A stretch of 22,140 nucleotides of DNA from Pseudomonadota bacterium. Lineage in GTDB: Bacteria; Pseudomonadota; Gammaproteobacteria; Xanthomonadales; Xanthomonadaceae. Positions 11,193-17,689 of the stretch are shown here, one piece after another (the stretch's first letter is position 1; each line of letters opens with the position of its first letter). Location: positions 1-22,140 of the forward strand of contig JAEXTE010000322.1 in the NCBI GenBank assembly GCA_023453655.1. Direction: 5' to 3'. The position numbers and the translations under genes were made by a program. The notes beneath the pieces were generated by a model. It did no database searches. It worked only from the letters and a program-made list of their open reading frames with translations, and was not told where the DNA came from.

Positions 11193-11208
11193 AGCAGGTT
11201 GCGTGCCA
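11193..11208 (-). promoter_or_regulatory. Sigma-54 (RpoN) -24/-12 promoter candidate
   Basis: Minus strand TGGCACG, four bases, then CTGCT, against the consensus TGGCACG-N4-TTGCW: the only mismatch is the first T of the -12 part. GG and GC have the required spacing. Transcription would start near 11182, giving a 30-nt leader to the 60-aa protein with its ribosome site inside. A perfect inverted repeat centred about 66 bases upstream could be the activator site. Confidence 0.5.
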
Positions 11209-11237
11209 GAGTGAAACGTGATGGACGTCAAGTTCCA

Positions 11238-11258
11238 GGCTGACGCGCCGCGTCAGCC
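11238..11258. repeat. 9-bp perfect inverted repeat in the divergent promoter region
   Basis: GGCTGACGC (11238-11246), three bases, GCGTCAGCC (11250-11258). The arms are perfectly complementary. No T-run follows on either side, so it is not a terminator. It overlaps the -35 position expected for CATACT (11275-11280) in front of the GNAT gene and lies upstream of the sigma-54-like site, which suggests a protein-binding operator. Confidence 0.5.
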
Positions 11259-11274
11259 GATGGCCTGCCGTGCG

Positions 11275-11280
11275 CATACT
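11275..11280 (+). promoter_or_regulatory. Candidate -10 box of the GNAT gene
   Basis: CATACT lies about 57 bases before the GNAT start; transcription would begin near 11287. No clear -35 is present at 17 bp, where the right arm of the inverted repeat sits, consistent with a regulated promoter. Confidence 0.3.
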
Positions 11281-11336
11281 GGCCGGTGAGGGCCGCCGGT
11301 GCCGGTGCCCACGGATCTTCGTAGAGGAGGAGCGCA

Positions 11337-11609
11337 ATGGACGTCGAACATCGCCCGGGGCAGGGCTTCCACATCGACCTGGACGGCCATCGTGCGGTCC
11401 TGGACTACACGCTCGGCGACGGCCGGATGCGGATCACCCACACCGGGGTGCCGACGGAACTGCGCGGTCGCGGCATCGCCGGCCAGCTGGTGCGGGCGGC
11501 CTTCGACCACGCCCGCGCGCAGGGACTGCGCGTGGTGCCGCAGTGCGAGTACGCCGCCGCCTGGCTGGAGCGCCATCCCGGCTACGCCGACCTCGCGGAC
11601 CAGGCCTGA
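11337..11609 (+). CDS. Small YjdJ/NATD1-type GNAT N-acetyltransferase
   Basis: Predicted acetyl-CoA-dependent N-acetyltransferase of the minimal GNAT class (COG2388). 90 aa, the normal size for this group. The acetyl-CoA pyrophosphate-binding loop is VPTELRGRGIAGQLV (38-52) with RGRGIA at 43-48, and the C-terminal hallmark is PQCEYAAAWLERHPGYADL (68-86), in which Cys70 and Tyr72 are the usual conserved residues. The N-terminal half forms the short beta sheet with DYTLGDGRMRITHTGVP (23-39). The ATG at 11337 has a strong GAGGAGGAG ribosome site five bases upstream. It stands between the divergent 60-aa gene and rluF, 111 bases ahead of the latter. The acetyl acceptor of this family is unknown. 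Confidence 0.92.
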   Translation: MDVEHRPGQGFHIDLDGHRAVLDYTLGDGRMRITHTGVPTELRGRGIAGQLVRAAFDHARAQGLRVVPQCEYAAAWLERHPGYADLADQA

Positions 11610-11720
11610 GACCGGGGCGGCGCGCGGTTCCTCGCGTCCTTCACCCGACGCGGCGCGCTTCGGGCCGGCAAGTGCGCGCGCGATCTGCGAGACTGCGCGT
11701 CCTCCAGCACCTCCATCCCC

Positions 11721-12434
11721 ATGCGGCTCAACCGTCACATCAGCGAGTCCGGCCACTGTTCCCGCCGCGAGGCCGACCGCCTGATCGGGGAGGGCCGGGT
11801 CACGGTCAACGGCATCCGCGCCCGCGTCGGTGCCGAAGTAGGCGAGGACGACGCCGTGCTGGTGGACGGTCAGCCGCTGCGCCAGCGGCGCGTCGCGCCC
11901 GGCAAGCGCCGGCACGTCTACATCGCGCTGTACAAGCCGGTCGGCGTGACCTGCACCACCGAGTCCTCGGTCAAGGGCAACATCGTCGATTTCGTCGGCC
12001 ACGAGCAGCGGATCTTCCCGATCGGCCGCCTGGACAAGGATTCCGAGGGCCTGATCCTGCTGACCAGCAATGGCGATATCGTCAATGCGATCCTGCGCGC
12101 GGAGAACCGGTTGGAGAAGGAATACCTGGTCGCGGTGAACCATCCGGTCACCCCCGAGTTCCTGCGCGGCATGAGCCGCGGGGTTCCGGTCCATGGACAG
12201 ACCACGCTGCCGTGCCGGGCCAGCAAGCTGGGCCCGTTCGGCTTCCGGATCGTGCTGGTGCAGGGCCTGAACCGCCAGATCAGGCTGATGGCCGCGCATT
12301 TCGGCTTCCGGGTCAAGCAGTTGCGTCGAGTCCGCATCGGCAGCGTCCGGCTCGGCCACCTCAAGCCGGGGCAGTGGCGCAACCTCACCGACGCCGAACT
12401 GTCGGCCCTGCTGCCGGGGCGTGAAGACTGGTGA
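11721..12434 (+). CDS. rluF: 23S rRNA pseudouridine(2604) synthase RluF
   Basis: Isomerises a uridine of 23S rRNA (U2604 in E. coli; U2605 is modified by the related RluB) to pseudouridine. 237 aa. An N-terminal S4 RNA-binding domain (about 2-50) begins RLNRHISESGHCSRREADRL. The RsuA-type catalytic domain follows, with IALYKPVGVTCTTE (68-81) and the catalytic motif IGRLDKDSEGLILLT (101-115) bearing nucleophile Asp105, then VQGLNRQIRLM near 185-195. The match to RluF wording (NIVDFV, KEYLVAV, RGMSRGVP) is closer than to RluB, RluE or RsuA. The long basic C-terminal tail of E. coli RluF is absent. The ATG at 11721 starts the S4 domain directly; no Shine-Dalgarno is visible. The cold-shock gene's promoter region begins six bases after its stop. 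Confidence 0.94.
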   Translation: MRLNRHISESGHCSRREADRLIGEGRVTVNGIRARVGAEVGEDDAVLVDGQPLRQRRVAPGKRRHVYIALYKPVGVTCTTESSVKGNIVDFVGHEQRIFPIGRLDKDSEGLILLTSNGDIVNAILRAENRLEKEYLVAVNHPVTPEFLRGMSRGVPVHGQTTLPCRASKLGPFGFRIVLVQGLNRQIRLMAAHFGFRVKQLRRVRIGSVRLGHLKPGQWRNLTDAELSALLPGREDW

Positions 12435-12439
12435 GGCGG

Positions 12440-12483
12440 TTGACAAACCCGGTTCACACTTTCCCCTGAAAGTGCGCTATCGT
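12440..12483 (+). promoter_or_regulatory. Promoter region of the cold-shock gene with internal inverted repeat
   Basis: A perfect TTGACA (12440-12445) lies just after rluF, followed by TTCACA (12453-12458) and TATCGT (12478-12483). TTGACA to TATCGT is too wide (32 bases); TTCACA to TATCGT is 19. The actual pairing is unresolved. CACTTTC (12457-12463), four bases, GAAAGTG (12468-12474) forms a perfect 7-bp inverted repeat in the spacer. Confidence 0.5.
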
Positions 12484-12489
12484 GCCCGG

Positions 12490-12680
12490 ACTGTTCAAGG
12501 CCGGGATCACGGTACATCGTGGCTCCGATGCGGTAGATCACCAGAGTTACAGGCCGTCCCCCCCGGCGGTTGCTCCAGACGATCCGCTCCATCGTTCGCG
12601 TTACCCCTTGCTCGATACAGTCCAGGCAGCCCCCGATAGGGCCTGGTATCCATCCACTGTCAGTTTCAAGGAGTAACAAC
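12490..12680 (+). promoter_or_regulatory. Long structured 5' leader of the cold-shock mRNA
   Basis: If transcription starts near 12490 the leader is about 190 nt, similar in scale to the E. coli cspA leader, a known thermosensor. CCAGGC (12622-12627) can pair with GCCTGG (12641-12646), with further CCC/GGG pairing inside, just upstream of the ribosome site AAGGAG (12668-12673). No open frame in the leader looks coding. Thermosensing is inferred by analogy. Confidence 0.5.
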
Positions 12681-12890
12681 ATGTCCGAACGTCAGACCGG
12701 CACCGTCAAGTGGTTCAACGACGCCAAGGGCTTCGGTTTCATCACCCCGGAAAGCGGCCAGGACCTCTTCGTCCACTTCCGCTCGATCCAGGGCACCGGC
12801 TTCAAGTCCCTGCAGGAAGGCCAGAAGGTCACCTTCAAGGTCGTGCAGGGCCAGAAGGGCCTGCAGGCCGACGAAGTGCAGGCCGTCTGA
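12681..12890 (+). CDS. cspA: CspA-family cold-shock protein
   Basis: Single-stranded nucleic acid chaperone that melts RNA structure at low temperature. 69 aa, one complete cold-shock domain. RNP1 is KGFGFI (16-21) and RNP2 is LFVHF (29-33); the aromatic surface includes Trp11, Phe12, Phe18, Phe20, Phe30 and Phe33. The wording resembles the main Csp of xanthomonads, but paralogues are common, so the A designation is tentative. The ATG at 12681 has AAGGAG seven bases upstream; an in-frame extension to 12570 would run through the leader and is rejected. The gene stands alone between its own promoter region and a strong terminator. Expression is probably controlled mainly through the long leader. 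Confidence 0.95.
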   Translation: MSERQTGTVKWFNDAKGFGFITPESGQDLFVHFRSIQGTGFKSLQEGQKVTFKVVQGQKGLQADEVQAV

Positions 12891-12922
12891 GCGACACAGC
12901 GCTCAAGGCAACGCCTCCAAGG

Positions 12923-12951
12923 GCCCCGGGTGGAAACACCCGGGGCTTTTT
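12923..12951 (+). terminator. Rho-independent terminator of the cold-shock gene
   Basis: GCCCCGGGTG (12923-12932), loop GAAA, CACCCGGGGC (12937-12946), then five T. A perfect 10-bp stem with a tetraloop, 32 bases after the stop codon. Confidence 0.93.
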
Positions 12952-13137
12952 GTTTGTGGGCCGCATCGCGCGCGCTCCACTGCCGGCATGCACTGGCTGG
13001 CATCGCGCGTCTCGTCCACGTGCCGCGTGCAGGGCGCGGCTGGTCCTGCACAGGCGCCTTGACCTTTCCTGCACGCGGACAACGTTACAAAAGCGTTAGC
13101 GCAAAGGGCTTGCGCACTCGTCTCGACAGGGGGTTCC

Positions 13138-13968
13138 ATGAAGCGGTGGCTGGTTCCGGTGGTGTTGCTGTGCGTGCTCGCCGCGTGTCGTGGCGAAGCG
13201 CCCGGACCGCAGGGGACCGTCGCGCCGGATGCGGGCCAGGCCGACCCGGCCGAGGCGCCAGCGCCCGAGCCCGTGGTGCTCGAGGACGTGGTCGAAACCG
13301 ACCCGCGCTACATCATCGGCATCTCCTGGGCCAAGGGCGTCGACCGCTACCCGGGCCTGGCGGTGCGGCTCAAGCAGTACGCCGACGCCGCGAGGGCCGA
13401 GGTGCTGCAGGCGGTCGAGGCGATGGAGCCCGAGGCCGGCGCGATGTACGACCTCGCGCTCGAGTTCCAGGTGCTGGCGGATACGCCGCAGGTCTTCGCG
13501 GTGGCGGCCGACGGCGGCAGCTATACCGGCGGCGCGCACGGCGCGCCGCTGATCGCGCGCTTCGTGTGGCTGCCCCAGGAGCAACGCCTGCTCACCGCCG
13601 ATGAGCTGGTTCCCCGGCAGGAAGCCTGGCGCGAGGTGTCCTCGTATGTGCGCGAGCAACTGCACGCGGCCCTGTCGCAACGGGTGGACGCGGATGAACT
13701 CGACCCGGACGAACGCGGCCGGGTGATGCGCTCTGCCGGGCGCATGATCGAGGAGGGCACGGCTCCCGATCCGGAAAACTTCGCCCAGTTCGAACCCGTG
13801 CCCGGCGCCGACGGGCGGCTGGTCGCGCTGCGGTTCGTGTTCCCGCCCTACCAGGTGGGGCCGTATTCGGACGGGGTGCAGACGGTCGAGGTGCCGGCGC
13901 GGGTCCTGCTGCCGCATGTCGCGCCCGCCTACCGGCCGCTGTTCGCGGACGCGCAGCCGGCGCAGTAG
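13138..13968 (+). CDS. DUF3298/RsiV-C-like lipoprotein
   Basis: Predicted envelope lipoprotein of unknown role, 276 aa. Signal with lipobox LAAC gives lipid-modified Cys17, followed by a Pro/Ala/Glu linker (18-47). The mature part matches the DUF4163-DUF3298 pair found in RsiV anti-sigma factors and PdaC-like proteins: YTGGAHG (129-135) is the hallmark of that fold and FPPYQVGPYSDGVQTV (235-250) is its C-terminal motif. In RsiV this domain binds lysozyme, but no sigma factor or membrane anti-sigma helix is present here, so signalling is not implied. The ATG at 13138 has GGGGG five bases upstream. The preceding 247-base gap holds the csp terminator and possible promoter TTGACC (13059) with TTACAA (13085), whose spacing is poor. 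cfa follows 50 bases later on the same strand. Confidence 0.88.
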   Translation: MKRWLVPVVLLCVLAACRGEAPGPQGTVAPDAGQADPAEAPAPEPVVLEDVVETDPRYIIGISWAKGVDRYPGLAVRLKQYADAARAEVLQAVEAMEPEAGAMYDLALEFQVLADTPQVFAVAADGGSYTGGAHGAPLIARFVWLPQEQRLLTADELVPRQEAWREVSSYVREQLHAALSQRVDADELDPDERGRVMRSAGRMIEEGTAPDPENFAQFEPVPGADGRLVALRFVFPPYQVGPYSDGVQTVEVPARVLLPHVAPAYRPLFADAQPAQ

Positions 13969-13994
13969 ACTGGCCCGCGACTGTGGCCGGCCAC
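13966..13994 (+). promoter_or_regulatory. Candidate cfa promoter -10 and 12-bp palindrome
   Basis: TAGACT (13966-13971) overlaps the TAG stop of the lipoprotein gene and would start transcription near 13978. The perfect palindrome GTGGCCGGCCAC (13983-13994) would then lie just inside the transcript and could be an operator. No clear -35 is present. Confidence 0.3.
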
Positions 13995-14018
13995 GGCGGC
14001 CGGCACGGAGCGGGAGCA

Positions 14019-15137
14019 ATGGCGGACGCGCGCTTCAGGGCCCGTCTGCAGGACCTGCTTGCGGATGCCGACATCCAGCTCGACGGCCCGCGTCCCTGGG
14101 ACCTGCAGATCCACGATCGCGGTTTCCCCGCCCGCGTGCTGGCGGGCGGCTCGCTGGCGCTGGGCGAGTCGTACATGGACGGCGCCTGGGACGTGGCATC
14201 CCTTGACGGCCTGCTGTACCGGCTGCTGCGCGCGGGCACCGACCGGCGCGTCCACGGCTTCGCCGAACTGCGGCTGGCCGTGCTGGCGCGCCTGCTCAAC
14301 CTGCAGCGCGGCAGGCGCAGCTACCAGGTCGGCGAGCGCCACTACGACCTCGGCAACGACCTCTACCGCACCATGCTGGGCCGGCGGATGGTCTACAGCT
14401 GCGGCTACTGGCGGCAGGCGTCCGACCTGGACGCGGCGCAGGAGGCCAAGCTCGACCTGTGTTGCCGCAAGCTCGGGCTGCAACCGGGCATGCGCCTGCT
14501 CGATATCGGCTGCGGCTGGGGCGAGATGCTCCGGTTCGCCGCGGAGCGCCATGGCGTATCCGGCGTCGGCATCACCATCTCGCGGGAACAGGCCGCGCTG
14601 GCGCGCGAGCTGTGCGCCGGGCTGCCGGTCGAGATCCGCGTCCAGGACTACCGCGCGCTGGACCAGCGTTTCGACCGCATCGTGTCGATCGGCATGTTCG
14701 AGCACGTGGGGGTGAGGAACTACGCGACCTACTTCGACGTCGCCCGCCGCTGCCTCGACGACGCCGGACTGTTCCTGCTGCACACCATCGGCGGCAACCG
14801 GAGCCGCACGCATACCGACCCCTGGATCGCGAAATACATCTTCCCCAACTCGATGCTGCCTTCGGCCGCGCAGCTGGCCACGGCGCTGGAGGGACGTTTC
14901 GTCATCGAGGACTGGCACAACTTCGGCACCGACTACGACCGCACCCTCCAGGCCTGGCGCGCCAACATCGAGGCGGCCTGGCACACGCTGCCCGCGCGCT
15001 ACGACGAACGCTTCCGCCGGATGTGGCGTTACTACCTGGGCGCGTCGATGGCGAGCTTCCGCGCCCGCTCGATCCATCTGTGGCAGCTGGTGCTGTCGCC
15101 GCGCGGCGTCGCCGGCGGTTACGTGGCGCCGCGCTAG
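14019..15137 (+). CDS. cfa: Cyclopropane-fatty-acyl-phospholipid synthase
   Basis: Transfers a methylene from S-adenosylmethionine to the double bond of unsaturated acyl chains in membrane phospholipids, a stationary-phase and acid-stress modification. 372 aa, close to E. coli Cfa (382). N-terminal lipid-binding domain (about 1-95) includes GGSLALGESYMDGAW (43-57). The SAM-binding methyltransferase domain has LLDIGCGWGE (160-169). The bicarbonate-binding active-site residues of E. coli Cfa have counterparts: Cys128 in VYSCGYW, Glu228 in GMFEHVG, His255 in LHTIGG, and Tyr338 or Tyr339 in WRYYL. The start at 14019 is chosen because it has GGGAG five bases upstream; an ATG-like GTG at 13983 would add 12 low-complexity residues. 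It is convergent with the trehalase gene, with three bases between stop codons. Confidence 0.96.
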   Translation: MADARFRARLQDLLADADIQLDGPRPWDLQIHDRGFPARVLAGGSLALGESYMDGAWDVASLDGLLYRLLRAGTDRRVHGFAELRLAVLARLLNLQRGRRSYQVGERHYDLGNDLYRTMLGRRMVYSCGYWRQASDLDAAQEAKLDLCCRKLGLQPGMRLLDIGCGWGEMLRFAAERHGVSGVGITISREQAALARELCAGLPVEIRVQDYRALDQRFDRIVSIGMFEHVGVRNYATYFDVARRCLDDAGLFLLHTIGGNRSRTHTDPWIAKYIFPNSMLPSAAQLATALEGRFVIEDWHNFGTDYDRTLQAWRANIEAAWHTLPARYDERFRRMWRYYLGASMASFRARSIHLWQLVLSPRGVAGGYVAPR

Positions 15138-15140
15138 GGC

Positions 15141-16715
15141 TCAGTTTTTCGCCGCCTCGGGGTAGAGGACCAGCAGCGCGCGCAGCACGCCGTTGGTCCA
15201 GCCGAAGCCGTCCTGCAGCGGGTACTCGCCGCCGCCGGCGGCCGCGTCGCCAGTGACATCGTACTTCTCGACCAGCTTGCGCTCGGCGGCGAAAACCTGG
15301 AGGTTGCGCCGGATCCAGCGATGGGCCACCTCGCGCGCCAGCGCATCCTCGCCGTAGCGCGACAGCCCGCGGATCGCCAGCCACTGCAGCGGGGCCCAGC
15401 CGTTCGGCATGTCCCACTGTTCGCCGCTGCGCACCGTGGTCGATGCCAGTCCGTGGCGCTGCAGCAGCCTCGCGCGCAGGGTCTCGGCGACCCGTGCGGC
15501 CTGGGCGGGCCCGGCGATGCCGAAGTACAGCGGATAGACGCTGGCCAGGGTGACCGCGCCGGTGGAGCGCATGTCGGCCCACAGCAGGTCGGTGAACACG
15601 CCCCGGTCCTCGTCCCACAGCAGCCGGCGGATCGCCGCGGCGCGAGCCTCGGCGCGCGCATCCATCCGAGTGGCGCGCGCGATGTCGCCAACCTGTCGAT
15701 AGGCGTCGGCCAGCGTGGCCTCCAGCGCGTGCAGCAGGCTGTTGAGGTCGGGCGGCACGATCTCGACCGTGCGGATGCTGTGCAGGCTGCGCCCGTCGGC
15801 CAGCCAGCGCGAGCTGAAGTCCCAGCCGCTTTCGGCGCCGGCGCGCAGGTTGCGGTAGACCTCGGCGCGGGGGCGGTCGCCGGCCGCCGCCGTGTCCAGG
15901 TCCATGACGTGGCTCTCGTCGCGCGGCGTGTCGCAGTCGTCCCAGTAGCGGTTGAGCACGGTGCCGTCCCGCAGCCGCACTGCGCGGCGATGCGCCTGCC
16001 CGGGCGCGAGCGCATCGGCGCCATCCATCCAGAAGGCGTATTCGCGCTCGAGCTGCGGCAGGTACCCGGCCAGCACCCCGGGGCCGTCGCGTTCGGCCAG
16101 CAGGCGCAGCATCGGCGCGAAGAACGGCGGCTGCGACCGGCTCAGGTAGTAGGTGCGGTTGCCGTTGGGCACGTGCCCGTAGCGGTCGATCAGCGCGGCG
16201 AAGTTGGCGACCATCGAACGCACCAGGTCGAGCCGGCCGCTCTCCACCAGGCCGAGCATGGTGAAGTAGGAGTCCCAGTAGTAGATCTCGCCGTAGCGCC
16301 CGCCGGGCACGACGTAGGGCTGCGGCAGCGGCAGCAGCGAGCTGCGCGCGTCGCCCGGCTGTGGCTGGCGTTCGAGCACCGTCCAGAGGCGGTCGATGTG
16401 CGCCACGACGTCGTCGCGCGGGTCGGTACGGTACTCCCCGCCTGCCGGCGAAGGCAGCTCGAAGCGCTGCTCGATGAAGCGGCGCATGTCGAAGTCCGGT
16501 TCGCCGCGCCGCTGCGCGTATTCGGCGGCGATGGAGGCCGGCGCCGCCGAGGGAACGGCATCGACCATCGACTTGGGGTCGGGCAGCGCCCGCTGGGCGT
16601 CGGCGAACAGCGGGCCGTAGATCTCCGGAAATCCGGCCACGCACTGCTGCGCGGACCCGGCCAGCGGGACGGCCCACAGCAGCAGGACGAGCAGCAGCGG
16701 GCGCGGGTGCTTCAT
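15141..16715 (-). CDS. treA: Periplasmic alpha,alpha-trehalase (GH37)
   Basis: Hydrolyses trehalose to two glucose in the periplasm. 524 aa; a Sec signal (1-22, cleavage near GSAQ) and no cytoplasmic form features. Both GH37 signatures are intact: PGGRYGEIYYWDSY (137-150) and QWDMPNGWAP (433-442). The catalytic acid is Asp299 in ESGWDFSSRW and the base is Glu483 in LVEKYDV, matching Asp312 and Glu496 of E. coli TreA. The Gly-rich GGGEYPLQDGFGWTNGV (494-510) is the usual C-terminal motif. The ATG at 16715 overlaps the stop of the sirtuin gene by four bases (ATGA), and AGGAGG sits seven bases upstream inside the sirtuin frame, so the two are translationally coupled. Convergent with cfa with almost no gap; no terminator is visible between them. 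Confidence 0.97.
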   Translation of the reverse strand: MKHPRPLLLVLLLWAVPLAGSAQQCVAGFPEIYGPLFADAQRALPDPKSMVDAVPSAAPASIAAEYAQRRGEPDFDMRRFIEQRFELPSPAGGEYRTDPRDDVVAHIDRLWTVLERQPQPGDARSSLLPLPQPYVVPGGRYGEIYYWDSYFTMLGLVESGRLDLVRSMVANFAALIDRYGHVPNGNRTYYLSRSQPPFFAPMLRLLAERDGPGVLAGYLPQLEREYAFWMDGADALAPGQAHRRAVRLRDGTVLNRYWDDCDTPRDESHVMDLDTAAAGDRPRAEVYRNLRAGAESGWDFSSRWLADGRSLHSIRTVEIVPPDLNSLLHALEATLADAYRQVGDIARATRMDARAEARAAAIRRLLWDEDRGVFTDLLWADMRSTGAVTLASVYPLYFGIAGPAQAARVAETLRARLLQRHGLASTTVRSGEQWDMPNGWAPLQWLAIRGLSRYGEDALAREVAHRWIRRNLQVFAAERKLVEKYDVTGDAAAGGGEYPLQDGFGWTNGVLRALLVLYPEAAKN

Positions 16716-17557
16716 CGCAGGGCCTCCTGCAGGGTGGTGGCGATGTCGGCGTCGATACGCAGCGTGGCCAGCCCGTCGGCGCGCGTACGGCCCGCATTGA
16801 GGATGGCGATGGGCAATCCTGCCGCGGCGGCCATGCGCGCGAACCGGAACCCCGACCACACCATCAGCGACGATCCGGCCACGAGCATGGCATCGGCTTC
16901 GTGCAGGGCGCGTTGCGCCTCGTCCACCCGCTGGCGCGGCACCGCCTCGCCGAAGAACACGACGTCGGGCTTGAGCAGGCCGCCGCAGCGCCCGCACCAG
17001 GGCGGCCGGAACCGGTCCACCGCCTCGTCGGCAAGGTCGGCGTCGCCGTCGGGCGCCATCCGCGCCGCGCCGGCCTGCCAGTCGCGGTTCGATTCGACGA
17101 TCTGCAGCTGCACTTCTTCGCGCGGGCTGCGGGACCCGCAGCCGAGGCAGACCACGGCATCGAGCCGGCCGTGCAGGTCGATCACCGCGCGGCTGCCCGC
17201 GCGCTGGTGCAGGCCGTCGACGTTCTGGGTGAGCAGCAGCCTCACGCGGCCGCGGCGTTCGAGCTCGGCCAGCGTGGCATGGGAACCGCCGGGCTGCGCG
17301 GCGCGGAAGCCCGGCCAGCCGATGCTGCTGCGGGCCCAGTAGCGGCGGTAGGCGGCGTCGCTGCCGGTGAACGCCTGCAGGGTGATGGGCGGCGTCCGCT
17401 TCCAGTCTCCGTTGCGGTCGCGGTAGTCGGGAATGCCCGAGCCGGTGCTGCAGCCGGCGCCGGTGAGCACGAACAGGCGCCGGTGGCGGTCGAGCCACTC
17501 GCGCAGCAGGGACGAGGCAGCCGGGTCGGGCAGGGGCGGGTCGGGCAGGGAGGACAT
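16712..17557 (-). CDS. Class II (SIRT4-like) NAD-dependent sirtuin
   Basis: Removes acyl groups from protein lysines using NAD+, releasing nicotinamide and O-acyl-ADP-ribose. 281 aa. The Rossmann motif is GAGCSTGSGIPDYR (33-46), the NAD site is TQNVDGLHQRAG (110-121), the catalytic base is His129 in DLHGRL, and the zinc ribbon is Cys137, Cys140, Cys188 and Cys191. A loop of about 45 residues separates the two Cys pairs. The GxxDW...PI..QAF pattern after IPDYRD and the YWAR at 73-76 resemble SIRT4-type class II sirtuins rather than E. coli CobB, and the Tyr/Arg pair of desuccinylases is not evident. The start at 17557 lacks a Shine-Dalgarno but has TAGCAT six bases upstream. It overlaps treA by four bases. 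The substrate is not known; SIRT4 relatives have lipoamidase and ADP-ribosyl activities as well. Confidence 0.93.
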   Translation of the reverse strand: MSSLPDPPLPDPAASSLLREWLDRHRRLFVLTGAGCSTGSGIPDYRDRNGDWKRTPPITLQAFTGSDAAYRRYWARSSIGWPGFRAAQPGGSHATLAELERRGRVRLLLTQNVDGLHQRAGSRAVIDLHGRLDAVVCLGCGSRSPREEVQLQIVESNRDWQAGAARMAPDGDADLADEAVDRFRPPWCGRCGGLLKPDVVFFGEAVPRQRVDEAQRALHEADAMLVAGSSLMVWSGFRFARMAAAAGLPIAILNAGRTRADGLATLRIDADIATTLQEALR

Positions 17558-17563
17558 GCCGCG

Positions 17564-17569
17564 ATGCTA
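17564..17569 (-). promoter_or_regulatory. Candidate -10 box giving a leaderless sirtuin-treA mRNA
   Basis: Minus strand TAGCAT ends six bases before the sirtuin ATG (17557), the same geometry as selO, and no Shine-Dalgarno is present. No -35 box is evident; that region is occupied by a GC-rich inverted repeat. Confidence 0.4.
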
Positions 17570-17570
17570 A

Positions 17571-17592
17571 CCGCCCCCATCCGGGGGGGCGG
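17571..17592. repeat. GC-rich inverted repeat upstream of the sirtuin gene
   Basis: CCGCCCCC (17571-17578) and GGGGGCGG (17585-17592) are perfect complements around a six-base centre. It covers the -35 position of the proposed sirtuin promoter. It may be an operator, or just GC-rich sequence. Confidence 0.3.
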
Positions 17593-17635
17593 CAACCGGC
17601 GGCGGCCGGCGCCGCCGTGCGGTGCTGTCCGCCCC

Positions 17636-17667
17636 AAAAAAAAACGCCGCCGGGAATCCCGGCGGCG
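17636..17667 (-). terminator. Rho-independent terminator of dcp
   Basis: Read on the minus strand: CGCCGCCGGG, loop ATT, CCCGGCGGCG, then nine T (17644 to 17636). A perfect 10-bp stem located 22 bases after the dcp stop; it separates dcp from the sirtuin-treA unit. Confidence 0.95.
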
Positions 17668-17689
17668 CTTCAGGCTTGGGGACGGCGGT

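Noticed and set aside
11221..11289. 22-codon frame starting ATGGACGTC, resembling the start of the GNAT gene
   Set aside because: No ribosome site, no similarity beyond three codons, and it overlaps the palindrome and candidate promoter.
11253..12446. 397-aa minus-strand open frame over the GNAT and rluF genes
   Set aside because: Shadow frame; both plus-strand genes have complete family motifs.
12570..12680. N-terminal extension of the cold-shock protein
   Set aside because: The 69-aa form starts right after a good Shine-Dalgarno and matches the family length; the extension is leader RNA.
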